The notes under the pieces are model-generated. The model did no database searches and was not told where the DNA came from. It was given only the letters and a program-made list of their open reading frames with translations. A stretch of DNA of 40,000 nucleotides from Zygnema circumcarinatum (taxonomy: Eukaryota; Streptophyta; Zygnematophyceae; Zygnematales; Zygnemataceae), in NCBI GenBank assembly GCA_037447605.1, contig CM074816.1, positions 357,782-397,781 of the forward strand, given 5' to 3'. This document shows, in pieces, positions 10,797-21,666 of the stretch. The first letter of the stretch is position 1. Each line of letters begins with the position of its first letter. Both the position numbers and the translations under genes were made by a program.

Positions 10797-11881
10797 GGGC
10801 CTGCCAAAATTTTGGATATGGGAAGGAGGGTAGGGTAGGACTTGGGAACAAGTTAGGGAGGTGGTATATAGAGAGAGAAAGATTGGGTTGAGTCGAGTAC
10901 GCTTGTCCCCCATGTAAACGAGTAAAAAAAGTTTCAAGTTTTGGGATTTAGCCTTTTTTCTTGTTTGTGTACACATTCTTTGCCCACGGGACTGCAATAA
11001 GAATTCCTCTGATGTCATTGCTCATAATTGCATGTAGCCATGTCGATTATGTCCCATGCATGCACGGGTCATCATGCCTCTGTTATTAAAAGAGGGATGG
11101 AATTGGCATTGATCTCACAATGGCGATGCCATCACATGTACGTGGACGAAACCAACATGCAGAAGCAAGGGAAATTGGTCACACATGACCCAAGACCCCG
11201 CCTCTTCCTTTGCCACTGCGACAATCCCATCACATTATGAGCCAGTGCGTTTACCGCCTGCACATCGACAAATGCAACGAGGAGAGCCCCCAAAACAAAG
11301 GCCCATTGCGAGCTGGAACTGGCTCGGAGTAAGGCGAAGGCTTAAAAAGTGACCAAATTGGTCCCTTGGTGCGAGAGTGAAGGAAGGAAAATGGCATCAC
11401 GATCGCGAGGCCATTCATATGTACATGGACAAAAGCAGCATGGGGAACCACGAAGGACCAGTCCCTCGTGGTTCCACATGAAGAGCTCCATTCTCTCTCT
11501 CCCTCTCTCTCCCTCTCGAGTGGCTCAACAACCGAAAGTGCTCGTCCATCACATCTTACGCAGTTCAGTGAAGTCCAACCCTCCGTTCACATGACGTCCT
11601 GAAACAGTTGCGTGGCGCAGTAAACTGGCAGCACGGAGCCGCGCTTTCAGCTGTTGCCCGTCGGAGAGTTCCAGCTCTTCCAGAAGAGGACGTCTCCTTC
11701 CCCGCTCCTCCCCCGTTGACTGCCCTCTCTCCAGCCCTCTCCCTCTCCCTCTCCGGATCCTCCTCTTTTTTTTTCCTTCTCGTTCTGCCCACCCTCTCCT
11801 TCCCTTCCCTTCTCCTACCCTTTTCCCCTTCTCCGCTCTCTGCCCCTCTTTCTCGCCACCCTCTGCTCCCGACTACCAACG
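10797..11881. other. Intergenic between SLH gene and NPL4
   Basis: About 1.1 kb. The first part is the 3' UTR of the SLH gene; no perfect AATAAA was noted. The middle (about 11030-11480) holds loosely repeated pieces (CATGTACGTGGAC / CATATGTACATGGAC) and a nested palindrome at 11444-11475. From about 11490 the sequence is CT-rich and serves as the promoter and leader of NPL4. No gene is supported. Confidence 0.55.
11444..11475. repeat. Nested near-perfect palindrome
   Basis: GGAACCACGA at 11444-11453 is exactly complementary to TCGTGGTTCC at 11466-11475. Between them, separated by one mismatched pair, lies GGAC-CA-GTCC. The whole 32 bases could fold as one hairpin with 10 + 4 pairs and a 2-base loop. 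It may be a cruciform, a small inverted element remnant, or chance. Confidence 0.6.
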
Positions 11882-14111
11882 ATGAGCAGCTCCACTATCG
11901 TCCTCCGCCTGCGCAGCCGCGATGGCCTGGAGCGCGTCTCCGTCCCCTCAGGTGCCAACGTAGGCGCGCTGAAGCAGTGCATATCGCAGCAGCTCGGCCT
12001 CATCCTCGAAGACCAGATTCTCTCCACCAAGCAGGAGCTGCTCCTCTCGCAGGCGCCGGAGCAGCTAAGCGACCTTCAGGTGGACTCTACGCCTCTGTCC
12101 AAATTAGGGTTAGGGCACGGCTCCATGCTGTACCTGCGATACTTTGCGCAGAGGTCGGTGGCAGGGCCCAGCAGGGTGACTCCTTCGGGGGCCTTTGGGC
12201 GCCACATGACGGTGGAGGATCTCATTGCTCGCCAGACGCGCATAGAAAGACAGGAGCAGCCCAATTGCGCTTCTGTGTCGTTTGATCGTGATGCAGCAAA
12301 CGCTTTTCAGGTGGGTAATTCCTCCCGCTCTTTCTTTGTCGTTTTCTCTTTCTCTCTCTTTCCCGCTCTTTCTCGGTTGCTCGCTCTCAACCCCACTTCA
12401 CAATGTTTTCGCTTGTCGTCAACCCTTGGTATCATCTCCCTCGCTTCATATCTCTCACGTTCACCTCTATCTATCGAAGACGAACAACCCTCTATGGAGC
12501 TTCTACCCTCTTCCTCTCGCTTGGATATTTATGTCAGAGCTGAGAATGTGTTTGTGTCATTTCAACAAGCAGAACAGGTGGTTGCAGTCGTTCTGTTTAC
12601 AGGCTTGTTGAATTTTTTGTTCCGTTCCTACACAGAGTTATGTCCACGAGAGCCTTGCATTCTCTGTGAAGCGCGGCGGTTTTATGTACGGAACTGTGTC
12701 GGACGAGGGAGAAGTGGCTGTGGACTTCATATACGAACCACCCCAGCAAGGAACAGAAGTCAGCCTGGCGTTACTTCGAGATGAAGGTGGTGCATGAATT
12801 CCTGCTTTCCTGTGCACAAAAAGAAGGGGGTTCATTTGGTAGTTTCTAATTGGGGCTTCTGAAGCAATTCCTAATTTGAACCCACTGGACGATCTATCAT
12901 AGCTTCATGCATCAGCAGCAAGCGGATGATGCAGAGTCTTTGTAACAAGTAAGTATTCAGTACGTATTCAAACTTGGATTGCACGCATCAATACCTTCTT
13001 CTACATGACCGACGATTATTGGGATCCCTTTTAGCCACTGCTCTCAAACTACTCTGTTGCCTGCTTACACTGCAGAATGTCAATGGCTATCCTGTTTGTT
13101 TATGCCAGCTGAAGCTGAGTGTGCGTCTCCATCTGCTCGATATCCAAGCAGACGAGGAAAAACGAGTGGAGCTCATCGCCACGGGACTTGGAATGCGGCG
13201 AGTCGGTTTTGTTTTCACCCGAGCCCTAAGCACCGATGACCCCGGATACACGATGAGTAATGCTGAAATTCGACAAGTTGCGGCTCTGCAAGTGGAGTCC
13301 GGATCAGAGCATTTCGCAGCTGCAATTGTGAAGCTGGAGAAAAGCGAGGAGGGAGCTCCGGACGTGCACTTTGAAGCCTTTCAGCTCAGCGATCAATGCG
13401 TGAAACTGTATAAGGATGAGTGGTTTGTGCACTCCCCTGAAACTCCGCCAAACCTTTCCCGAATGAAGAAGGATGTGATACTGGCAGGAAAAGACACGTT
13501 CGAAGTCGACAATGACTTCTTTCTTGTGCCTGTCAAGATTCTCCCTCACCAGGTAGGCATTCACCCCCTCCCCCTCTCTTCTTCTCTCCCTTTTTTTTCG
13601 AGCACATTGCGACTTTGGCAGTTTGAGGTGTCTCTAGGCTTCTGTGCTGCACGTTCTCATGAAAGTGGGGAAAGCGAGTGGTAGAGGAGAATGAAGGGAG
13701 TGGAAGAAAGGGGGAGTAAAGGGATAAGGGGCAAGCAGAAAGGGAGGCAGAATAGAAGAGAGTGAGAGGCAGAACGAGAGCTTTTTTTTGCTGTCCTAGA
13801 CTGCATTGCCTTTACTCCTAAAAACGAAAAGGAGGAAATGATTGATCATATTTTTGAGTGTGGTGTAGGGCCCTTTGAGGTCGACTTTTCCAATTGAAAA
13901 TCGTATTCCTCCGGCCAGCGAGCAGCAGCTGAGGCAGCAGCTTGAGCGTTCCAAAGGACGACCCTTCTCAGAGCGCATTGCGGACTTCCATATGCTGCTC
14001 TTCCTCTCCCTCTTTTTGGACCCCAACACGGACCTGCTCCCCCTAGCACAGTTCGTCAGAACCAAGGGACCCGTCCCAGACGGCTATCAGCTCATCATAG
14101 AGGCCCTGTGA
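11882..14111 (+). CDS. NPL4: NPL4, CDC48/p97 ubiquitin-recruiting cofactor
   Basis: Four exons: 11882-12310, 12636-12786, 13152-13552, 13869-14111; 407 residues, all phases closing. NPL4 pairs with UFD1 to bring ubiquitylated clients to the CDC48 unfoldase in ER-associated and chromatin protein turnover. The N-terminal ubiquitin-like fold starts MSSSTIVLRLRSRDGLERVS. It is followed by the family hallmark FGRHMTVEDLIARQTRIERQ and the MPN-like core: SVKRGGFMYGTVSDEGEVAV, FIYEPPQQGTE, GLGMRRVGFVFTRAL, VHFEAFQLSDQCV, EVDNDFFLVPVKI. The C-terminal part carries FPIENRI and ERIADFHMLLFLSLFLD. Length and ending match plant NPL4, which lacks the C-terminal zinc finger of the animal protein. The start ATG lies after a CT-rich leader with no better in-frame upstream ATG. 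Confidence 0.93.
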
Positions 14112-15350
14112 GCTGAGAAGGGTCGAGGTTCAGGACTTCCTGAAGGGTGAAAGATTTGGATTTCAGGGTTCAGGGCCCTTCTCTTTGACACTGCTCATTT
14201 TGATGGGCTTTACAATGCTTGTAGTGGTACCCCTCCGAGATTCCTCACCATGCGCTATGTGCATGCATTCATGATGCGTATGCATGCGTGCATGTATGCT
14301 ACCGCATGGGAAGGACGGTTGGAACTATGTTGTCATATGTAGTTGTAATGAAAGTTTCGCTAATTTGCCCAGATTTGGCTACTGGGTTTGTTGGTCTGTT
14401 TTCTTATATTAGTAGTAAGCCGCTGTCAAGTACCACACACGGAACACGCATCGTAATAATGTCTGCATTGGACGTTACCAAACCAACCAACCAACCGAAC
14501 TAAACTCAACCAAACAAAACGAAACGAAAGCAAAGCAAACTTAGCCACATTATGCTAAAGCCAACCAAAGTACACCAACCCAAGCAACCAAATTAAACCA
14601 AACTAAACCAAATTAAACCCAACTCCAAATGTCTCAGACTTCAAAAATCTGGACTAATTGGATAAATAAATGGGAGCAATTGCGATGTTTATAAACATTG
14701 TCATACTGTCGTCTATAGAAACGACATTAGATGGCTCTGTCCGCATCCTCAGCAAATTACTTCAGACCATGGCACACAGTTCTACTTTGACTAAGCCTCC
14801 ATACCCGCGTTCCCTATACATAGCCTCTGCAGAAATAGGTCAGTGTTCCTGGCGTACTGTCAACATTTAACGACATTAGTTTATTATGCGCCAATTTTCC
14901 GTGAAAAGTTGTCAGCGAGTAACGAACCCGCCAAGTAGAACTAGGCCTAGCAGCCCCTCTAGATCGCAGGTCGAATCTAGAAATACTTATATACATTCCT
15001 GCGTCCAAATATGTTATGCACCGCTCCTTCGTGTACAAAGCAAGGCCAGTTTGAATTGCTGTCCCCTCCTTAGCTATACAGTTGTTTCTAAAGTCGATAC
15101 TGAACACTGCCAACCCCTTAGCACCGTTTGGAGACGCACATGTATGCTCCACAGATGCCCCAATTCATCCTCCAGTGACCAGTAGTTACAACCCCCCATT
15201 CAAACCTCCCATCTCATGCTCCTCCCTCCATGGGCTCGTCCCCACTTCCAGCCATTGACTCCATTTACTTAAACGTCCATAATACATTCAGCTCCACCTC
15301 CCCTTGACATATAGTGCTTCTCCGTCCCCTGTCGTCCATGGAGTTCCATG
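14112..15350. other. Convergent intergenic region (NPL4 / RING gene 3' ends)
   Basis: About 1.2 kb between two converging genes, so it holds both 3' UTRs. It contains the CCAAA-type repeat at 14483-14630 and no coding sequence I can support. On the minus strand an AATAAA-like element lies at about 14879-14884, a distant candidate for the RING gene. Confidence 0.5.
14483..14630. repeat. Degenerate CCAAA/AACCA tandem repeat
   Basis: About 150 bases of CCAACCAA, CAAACCAAA and AAATTAAACC units, strongly A/C-biased on this strand. Units vary by single bases, suggesting an old simple repeat. Confidence 0.85.
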
Positions 15351-18300
15351 TCAGTCTGCCTTAAAGGCACGCACAACTTCTCGTATTGGCGCTCGGCACA
15401 AAGGGCAGCGGGGGTCATCCTTCAGCAGCTGCATGCCGCACTTGTAGCAAGCACACATGTGCCCACACCTGTTACGAAACACATGGAACAGTTACATCGC
15501 TGAATTGACAGTTTGTCGCATTCCATGGGAATATCAGGGATGGGGGGTTACGATGTGATGACGAGAAGTTGCAAGATACTAAAACGGGTGAACACAGGCT
15601 CAGCAGAATTGGAGGAGAAACAGATGCACTGCAAGTAACCATAATCAGGATTACACAAATCGAAAGCACAACCCCATCATAATCCTTACTTCCCCATGTA
15701 GACATGTTCTAGCTTTTGGTTGCAAGTACTTGACGGCTATCTGAAAACGAGATCTGCCTTCCATCGGCTACGTAATAATGAATCAATCTGGATGATACAT
15801 TTCAAGAGCACACACCACAAATAGAGGCAGATCCTGTATTCACCGAACTTACTTATACAAGAGGGAGTCAATATCATTCCGGCAGCAGATGCAGCACACC
15901 CCTGCCTTCATCAGCATCCATTTGGAACCGTCTATTGCCTCCCTTGGCACCTCTGCAACCACCATTTTTCAAATAGCCAAGTTACCATTCGAACAATCTG
16001 CATATTTGCATGGCCGATGTGCAGTCCCAAATCCTCAATCATATACCCTCACGGATGCTTTTGGAAGAAGCCAATCTTATCTTATTCCATTACGAAGTGA
16101 TCCTCGGCATAAGTTTAAAAAATCCTTCGTGGGGTTTAGAAGTTTTGTTCATTGAGAAAAAATGAATGATCATGTGTACCTCCACCAGCTGCTTCATAGA
16201 CTCGGTTAAGTGCTCCCGCAAGCTCTTGCCGCTGCCCACGTTGCAGCTCCAACATCATATCCATTGTTGCTTCAAGGAGGCCTTCAAGCCGGGTCATACG
16301 CTCCATCATCCTTCCCTCCATAGCTCGCAACTGCCCTTCAACTTCAGCTTCCTGAAACAGCCAACACGATGACTAATGATGATTAATATCGTTAACTAGA
16401 TCAACTCTACTAATTTAATAAGGTTACTCCGTGACTTGAATAAAGTGTTTCTTTCCTAAAGAAGAAAAAACGCGAGAAAGCTGCACAGAGGAGAGCAGCA
16501 TGACTCGTAGCATACAAGAGGAGAAGAGAGGATTTGATTAGGAAAGTTGGGGACCTGTAAGTGGTGTGGAGTACGGTCTGTTTGGGGCCAAGACCATAGT
16601 GGAGTTGGAGGGAGAGGGGGCGGGGGAGGAGGTGGTAGAGGGGCTTGAAGCTCTCCCTGCTGCTGCTCTTGTGCAGGTTGGGGGGGTCCCCCTGAGTTTT
16701 GCCATGACTCCTGCTCAATTGCAGGTTCAGTTCGTCGACGAGTAACGGCTCTCCGATGAGTTATGAGAGAGAGAATGAGATCATCAAGACGAGCCCGGAA
16801 GTCACTCCGTAACATATTCGTTACAGCACGTCTGCGTTTACAATAGACAACCAAAAGGCAAGGGCACAAGAGTAAGAACCTGGATGCATATGCAGTGAAT
16901 CTTACACAGCTTCTCCAGCCAACAACCATTCAAGCAGCAAACACCAACAATGGTCTGTGTGCATTCTCTTTACAAGCTCTGCGTACCTCCTCCAGAGCTC
17001 TTGAATTTCCACGTTGTCATCCATGGCCTGCCTCCTTCGGCTACGTGCTGCAGCATCTGCTGCATCTCTTTCACCCCGTCGGCCTCTCTGCAAGTCCTGC
17101 AGAGAAACTACTACAGGCGAGGATGCAGATGCAGATGCAGATCTTCCATTTATTTCAGAGGTATTGCCTTCAGTCCTTTCAGAAGCTAAGTTGGAGGATC
17201 CAGGAATAGGACCAAACTCATGTTCTACTGAAGGGGAATTAGCAACATTTGAGTGACTGGCTATATGTGTTGTTGCAGATAAAGATCTGCTGTCAGATGG
17301 TCGGCTCGCTCGTCTTCCAGGAAGGGCCCCATGCGTGCCCACGATACTTTCCAGTCGTGATCGGAATGCAGCCCTGCAAAAAACAACTCACACCCTTCTG
17401 CTAGTTTGTAATCCAGAATGAGAAAGCAGAGAGAGTAGAGGGCAGAGTAGAGAGCAGGCACACTCATTGCCACCAAAAAGTGGGTTCCTCCACGTCCCTC
17501 TGCCGTATAACTTCTTCCTGGCCAGTTTTGTAAGAACTCGCTGAACTCTCTAAATCTTGGAATGTGTGTCAGAATCTTTTAAGCGAGATTCTAGGACTAG
17601 TAATGAAAACTCCTCCAATTAGTAAGAAAGATGCCTTTTGTGCATAACCATTTAGAAGAAAAGCCACCCCCGACAGAAACGTTTCACATCATAACCCTGA
17701 ATGGAGGAGAGACCAAAAACCAAACAGAGCAGCTAAAGCCTTTCTCAAGTTCAGTCCACATACCCTATTCCGCTAACAGATCGACGTTGCTGCAACTGTC
17801 CGAGTTCTCCAGCTGAAGGCCGCTCTTGTTGTTCGCTCGTAGCATCGCTGATCCTATTGGCAAAATCACCAGTCCGTTCGCGAAGGTGGGCCTGCAAAAC
17901 CAAGCATTCACATATGCATCAATAATACACACAAATAAATTTCCGCTTATATTAAGTGCAGAGATTAAGTGATTAGCTAGCAGCTTCACTCCCTGCCCTG
18001 CAAACAAAGTAACTACTAAGTAAGTACTTGTACACCACACGGACAACGACGAGCATCCACAGCGTTACGTCCAGACAAACCTCGTGAATCCAAAACTTGA
18101 ACTTGAAAGGTGCGCTGAAAACAGGGAGCCCACACCAAAGATTTAAGAAACCGTCACTGGCTATGTGATGAACCCATTGGAAAATTGATTAGGAAGTTGA
18201 GAAAATCTAGGCCTCCTTGTACCTGCAACCTTTGACGGGAAGCGAATGCTGTCACTCCCCGCAGCTGCGAAAGTCCCCCCAACTCATTCTGAAGTTGCAC

Positions 18301-19761
18301 TCTCTCTGTCCGGAGAACTTGTTCAAGCATTCTATCCCCTCTATTCCCCCCACCTTGAAGCGACTGCCCCTGAAAGCCTTCCAGTTGTGCTTCAACTTCA
18401 TTATGGTAAGTGTCGTGCACAGAGTTCGCCAATCTTTCTCCTTCCTGCCGGTTTCCTTGTACAACGCTTCCAGGCATGCTTCCTTCCGTCAGTATTCTTG
18501 CATTGGTGCTGTCAACACTTGGTAAATTAGTTCTATCACCGATCTCCTCGGAACCCCTTTGACTCATCAGTTCACTAGTGGAAGCTTCAGCCGTTGCAAA
18601 TTGACGGACATTTGTTTCCAGGAAGGCTTCACCTGCAGGTGCTATATGAAGCATTTCCGACCTAGAATCGCCTTCACTTTGATGCTCTAATGCATGGCCC
18701 TCGTTCCGAAAAGGTCTCTCAACACCATCAGACAATTCTGTACTAGATGATGCGGTTCCACTAATATTTGGATGCAAAGTCCTCTCTGGGTCAGCCCCAA
18801 ATCCAAACATCTCATTCCTGGGCCCTGCACCATTAAAAACTCTAAAACTCGTCCTGTCTTCTGTTCTTTCAGCAGTCCTCAACGCAGCTCTAGCACTCTC
18901 CAAATTCTGCACCCTCTCTCTCTCTATCTCCTGCTCAATCTCAAGCTCTCGCCATCTTCGAAGCAGAAGACTGAGCCCTCTCCTCCGTCGAGGGAAGCTT
19001 GCCGTCGACCGAGGTGAAGACCTCTCTTGCAAGAACGAGGCATCGACCATCGACACCGCATGTTGACTGGAGAGAGCCAATAGCTCGGCCTCTCTTGCTT
19101 GTCGTTCCATCGTATTGATCATATCCTGTGCATTCTCAGCACCCCACCTCTCTAACCTTTCCAGAATAGGAGGAGGAGGCCTTCTCCTGTCCGCAATAGA
19201 TGTACTGGCTTCATCGATATTGAGGTTGGGTCTCCTCCTACTATCTAATTCTCTGGCCCGGCCTTCAACATCAACCTCATCTGGACATGGAAGAGGATGC
19301 TGTTCCTCCTGGAGTGTTCCATCCTCCACAATTTCACGCATGTCGCTTACCAGCTGAGTACTACGACTATCTTCATACGTTGCAAACGAGAAGCAGGCTT
19401 CAAGATGGTCATGTGCGAGCTGTTCCAGCGCCCTGCAAAATAACAAGTCACTCGCTCAGCCTAAAAATTCAATAGAAGTGTGAAAAGAACAACAGACACA
19501 AGAAAATGCCATCTTACACAGAAGTCAAAAAAGAGAGAATCCAACATTTCCCGATCCTAAAGCAAAGCACGCTGCTGCCGAATCATACCTCCGAAACTCC
19601 GAGTCCAAGTTTGTCACCGGATGCCTTTCTTGCAGATGCATCATCTCCTGCTTATGCTGCATCTGCTGGATCTGCAGAATCTCAGCCAACTGCGCATCCA
19701 ATTCTCCCGACGGCACCTCACTAGCTGCATCACTCCAAGAAGAAGAGGAAGTCGCCGCCAT
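15351..19761 (-). CDS. RING-HC E3 ubiquitin ligase with long disordered region
   Basis: Eight exons on the minus strand: 19761-19589, 19432-18223, 17891-17764, 17373-16987, 16831-16555, 16351-16180, 15952-15853, 15468-15351; 854 residues. The ATG at 19761 has an excellent context (GCCATGGCG). The last two exons encode a C-terminal RING: CCICCRNDIDSLLYK, then CGHMCACYKC and CPLCRAPIREVVRAF. Ligands are about C802/803, C805/806, C817, H819, C823, C826, C837 and C840. This C-terminal RING resembles the plant neuralized-like RING proteins such as At5g04460, which act as ubiquitin ligases. Upstream lies an Arg/Glu/Ser-rich, low-complexity region with short helical blocks (LRRWRELEIEQEIERERVQ, NMLRSDFRARLDDLILSLI), a proline run and a coiled coil just before the RING (MMERMTRLEGLLEATMDMML). 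Substrates are unknown. The gene converges on NPL4. Confidence 0.87.
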
Positions 19762-20149
19762 GGCGGAGCTCCCCTCCTCCGCCTGCTCGACCTTCACAGC
19801 TATCTCTCCTCAACTAAGCTGCCAATACAAGGATTGCTTAATGCGAAACCTCCCCCACCTCCCCCCCTTACGGAAGGAAATTTGACAAGGCTTGTAAATC
19901 TACATCTTTATCTGTAACTTTGCGGTCACGGCTTGACAGCTTTGGCAGCCTGTCAACGGATGGTTGTTGCGATGACGTCACAAACGGGAAGTTCGATCAG
20001 CGTCGACCGACCCTGGACAGTGTACCGGCTACCGCCGGTCACCGCCGGTCATCCCCCAAAAAAAGTGCCTCCCCTGAGTCCCCTCGCGTCCAATCGCCGC
20101 GCGCCGTCGCGCGAACGAAACACATTTTGTGGAACCAATCCGAGGGCGT

Positions 20150-20155
20150 CACGTG
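20150..20155. promoter_or_regulatory. G-box CACGTG
   Basis: A perfect palindromic G-box with CCAAT 11 bases upstream (20135-20139), about 390 bases from the RING start. bZIP and bHLH factors bind such cores in plants; function here is inferred. Confidence 0.4.
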
Positions 20156-20370
20156 CCGTGGATGCCGCATTTTTATTTATTTACTGGAAATGTGAACTAT
20201 GAATTTGAATTGACACCACTGCATTTGAACAGGAAATGATGTGCACGTCAATTCGCTATTGAGCAAAATGGGTTGACCGAAAAAAACGTTTTGATCCTGC
20301 CCGCCAATATGAAAGAGACACTCCAATGGTTGAAGGGCTAACATTTCTTCCTGCCCGCAAAAATATTTTC

Positions 20371-20376
20371 CACGTG
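20371..20376. promoter_or_regulatory. G-box CACGTG
   Basis: A second perfect G-box core in the same divergent spacer, about 220 bases from the first. Function is inferred only from the motif. Confidence 0.35.
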
Positions 20377-20574
20377 ATTTAGATCTGGTTCAAATTCACT
20401 GGCTTTAAATTTCCTCACTTCCTCCGGTTGCCTGTCGCCAGTTTTTAGCAACAAACCCGGTGTGCACCGGTCCCGGTCCATCTCCTCATTTTTGTACGGC
20501 GGTTGTCAAACCCTAACGGCGGACCGCTCACATGGAACAGCGCCAGGAAGCGACATGGAACTCCATTAGGGCTC

Positions 20575-20930
20575 GCTGGGAGGGAGGGAGGGAGGCAGGA
20601 CGCCCGCAAGGAGAGCAGCTGCAGCTGAAGGGAGGATCTTGGGTCGGAGGGTGGGAGGGGAGGGGTGAGGGGGGGGAGGTGCGGGGAGGGCCGTGGATAA
20701 GAAACCAGAAACGATTTTAGGGTTACGGGTTGGGGCGGTGGACAGGAAGTTAGGAAGGGCTGGGTGGTGGGGGCGGAAGGGTAAGAGAGGTGTAAGAAGA
20801 AAAGAGAGGAGGGAGGGGACAAGCGGGGAGGGAAAACGGGAAGACAAGACGGAGGCGAGGCGGCAAAGGGAAGGAGTGACAGGTGGAAGAAAGGAGGAAG
20901 AGAGGAAGGAGAGAAGAGGAACTGTCAGCT
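20575..20930. repeat. Purine-rich (GGGA/GGAAG) tract
   Basis: An irregular G/A-rich run directly upstream of the intronless GCR1_C-like gene; a similar tract follows the gene from 21664. It contains TTTAGGGTTACGGGTT near 20716, a telomere-like piece. Open frames in both strands here are repeat artefacts. Confidence 0.8.
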
Positions 20931-20949
20931 TAATGTGGATTCGAATTGC

Positions 20950-21666
20950 ATGGAGCAGGCCCATAGCCATATGCAATTAGAGCATCATCTGTCAAGGCAA
21001 GACGTGATGATTGATGATATGCGAGAAGAGTTGAAGAGTGCACGTGAAGATGTACGAGAATTGAAGAGCATGTTCGAGCTTGCTCATAGCCATATGCGAT
21101 TAGAGCAACATTTGTCAAGGCAGGATGTGATGATTAACAAAACACGAGAAGAGCTGAGGAGTTTGCGCGAAGTTGTACAAGAACTGAGGAGCATCCTCGC
21201 TGAGCATTCCGTTCCTGGAAGCACTCCAATTGTGACTCGACCAATCGTAGATCGAATTCAACAATATAGCGGTCCATCGACATCTTTTATGGACTCTGCT
21301 CCCCCGCATGATAGTCCTCCACCGGTCGATTATGGAGGTGTGCCAGACTTATTACGTCGACTCGTCACCGTTCGAGACGTCTGGAAGGCTTATGATGACG
21401 GGTTTGGCGGACTTCCTCCAATAAAGACGTTGGAGGGAAAAGGTAGGGCATGGCGAAGGCATGTCACAAAAGGTCAGTACTACAAATATAGTGTTATTTG
21501 GAGGAGCATAATCGAAAAGGCAGAGAAAGATGGAGTTGAAATATGCACAGTTGTAGATGAATTTCAAGAGAAACAAGATGCAGAAAAGTGGTCAATTCTT
21601 AAGTTTAGTGCTGAATTACAACGTGAGCGTCCTGGTTCAAAAAAAAGAAAAACAGAAACTAGCTAG
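20950..21666 (+). CDS. Intronless coiled-coil protein with GCR1_C-like domain
   Basis: 238 residues from the first in-frame ATG at 20950; a GTG five codons earlier is unlikely as a nuclear start. Residues about 4-44 and 45-85 are tandem copies of a 41-residue unit (AHSHMxLExHLSRQDVMI...REEL), forming a coiled coil. A Pro/Ser linker follows. Residues about 139-195 resemble the GCR1_C fold (yeast Gcr1-type DNA-binding region): VRDVWKAYDDGFGGLPPIKT, then a W-R-R and a Y-Y-K-Y-S-V-I-W-R block. The tail is basic (GSKKRK), a likely nuclear signal. GCR1_C domains occur in fungal transcription factors and at the C-terminus of Crypton tyrosine recombinases. This gene could be a domesticated or decayed mobile-element protein, or a lineage-specific regulator. 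No recombinase domain is visible beside it. The domain call rests on pattern memory, not a search. Confidence 0.68.
   Translation: MEQAHSHMQLEHHLSRQDVMIDDMREELKSAREDVRELKSMFELAHSHMRLEQHLSRQDVMINKTREELRSLREVVQELRSILAEHSVPGSTPIVTRPIVDRIQQYSGPSTSFMDSAPPHDSPPPVDYGGVPDLLRRLVTVRDVWKAYDDGFGGLPPIKTLEGKGRAWRRHVTKGQYYKYSVIWRSIIEKAEKDGVEICTVVDEFQEKQDAEKWSILKFSAELQRERPGSKKRKTETS

Larger units (their letters stand above)
19762..20949. other. Divergent upstream region (RING gene / GCR1_C gene)
   Basis: About 1.2 kb separating two divergent genes. It holds CCAAT at 20135-20139, G-boxes CACGTG at 20150-20155 and 20371-20376, a telo-box-like AAACCCTAA near 20508, a direct duplication of ACCGCCGGTC near 20032-20050, and a purine tract from about 20575. 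The part next to 19761 must serve the RING gene. No coding sequence is supported. Confidence 0.55.

Noticed and set aside
14470-14640. Possible CRISPR-like or tRNA-like repeats
   Set aside because: Units are short, degenerate and unspaced; no cloverleaf or regular spacers.
20935-20949. GTG-initiated start for the GCR1_C-like gene
   Set aside because: Nuclear genes normally start at ATG; the next in-frame ATG (20950) is only five codons in and keeps both coiled-coil repeats.
20566-20976. Minus-strand Pro/Ser/Leu-rich frames opposite purine tracts (also at 21659-22272 and 30884-31186)
   Set aside because: They arise from the complement of simple purine repeats and have no domain.
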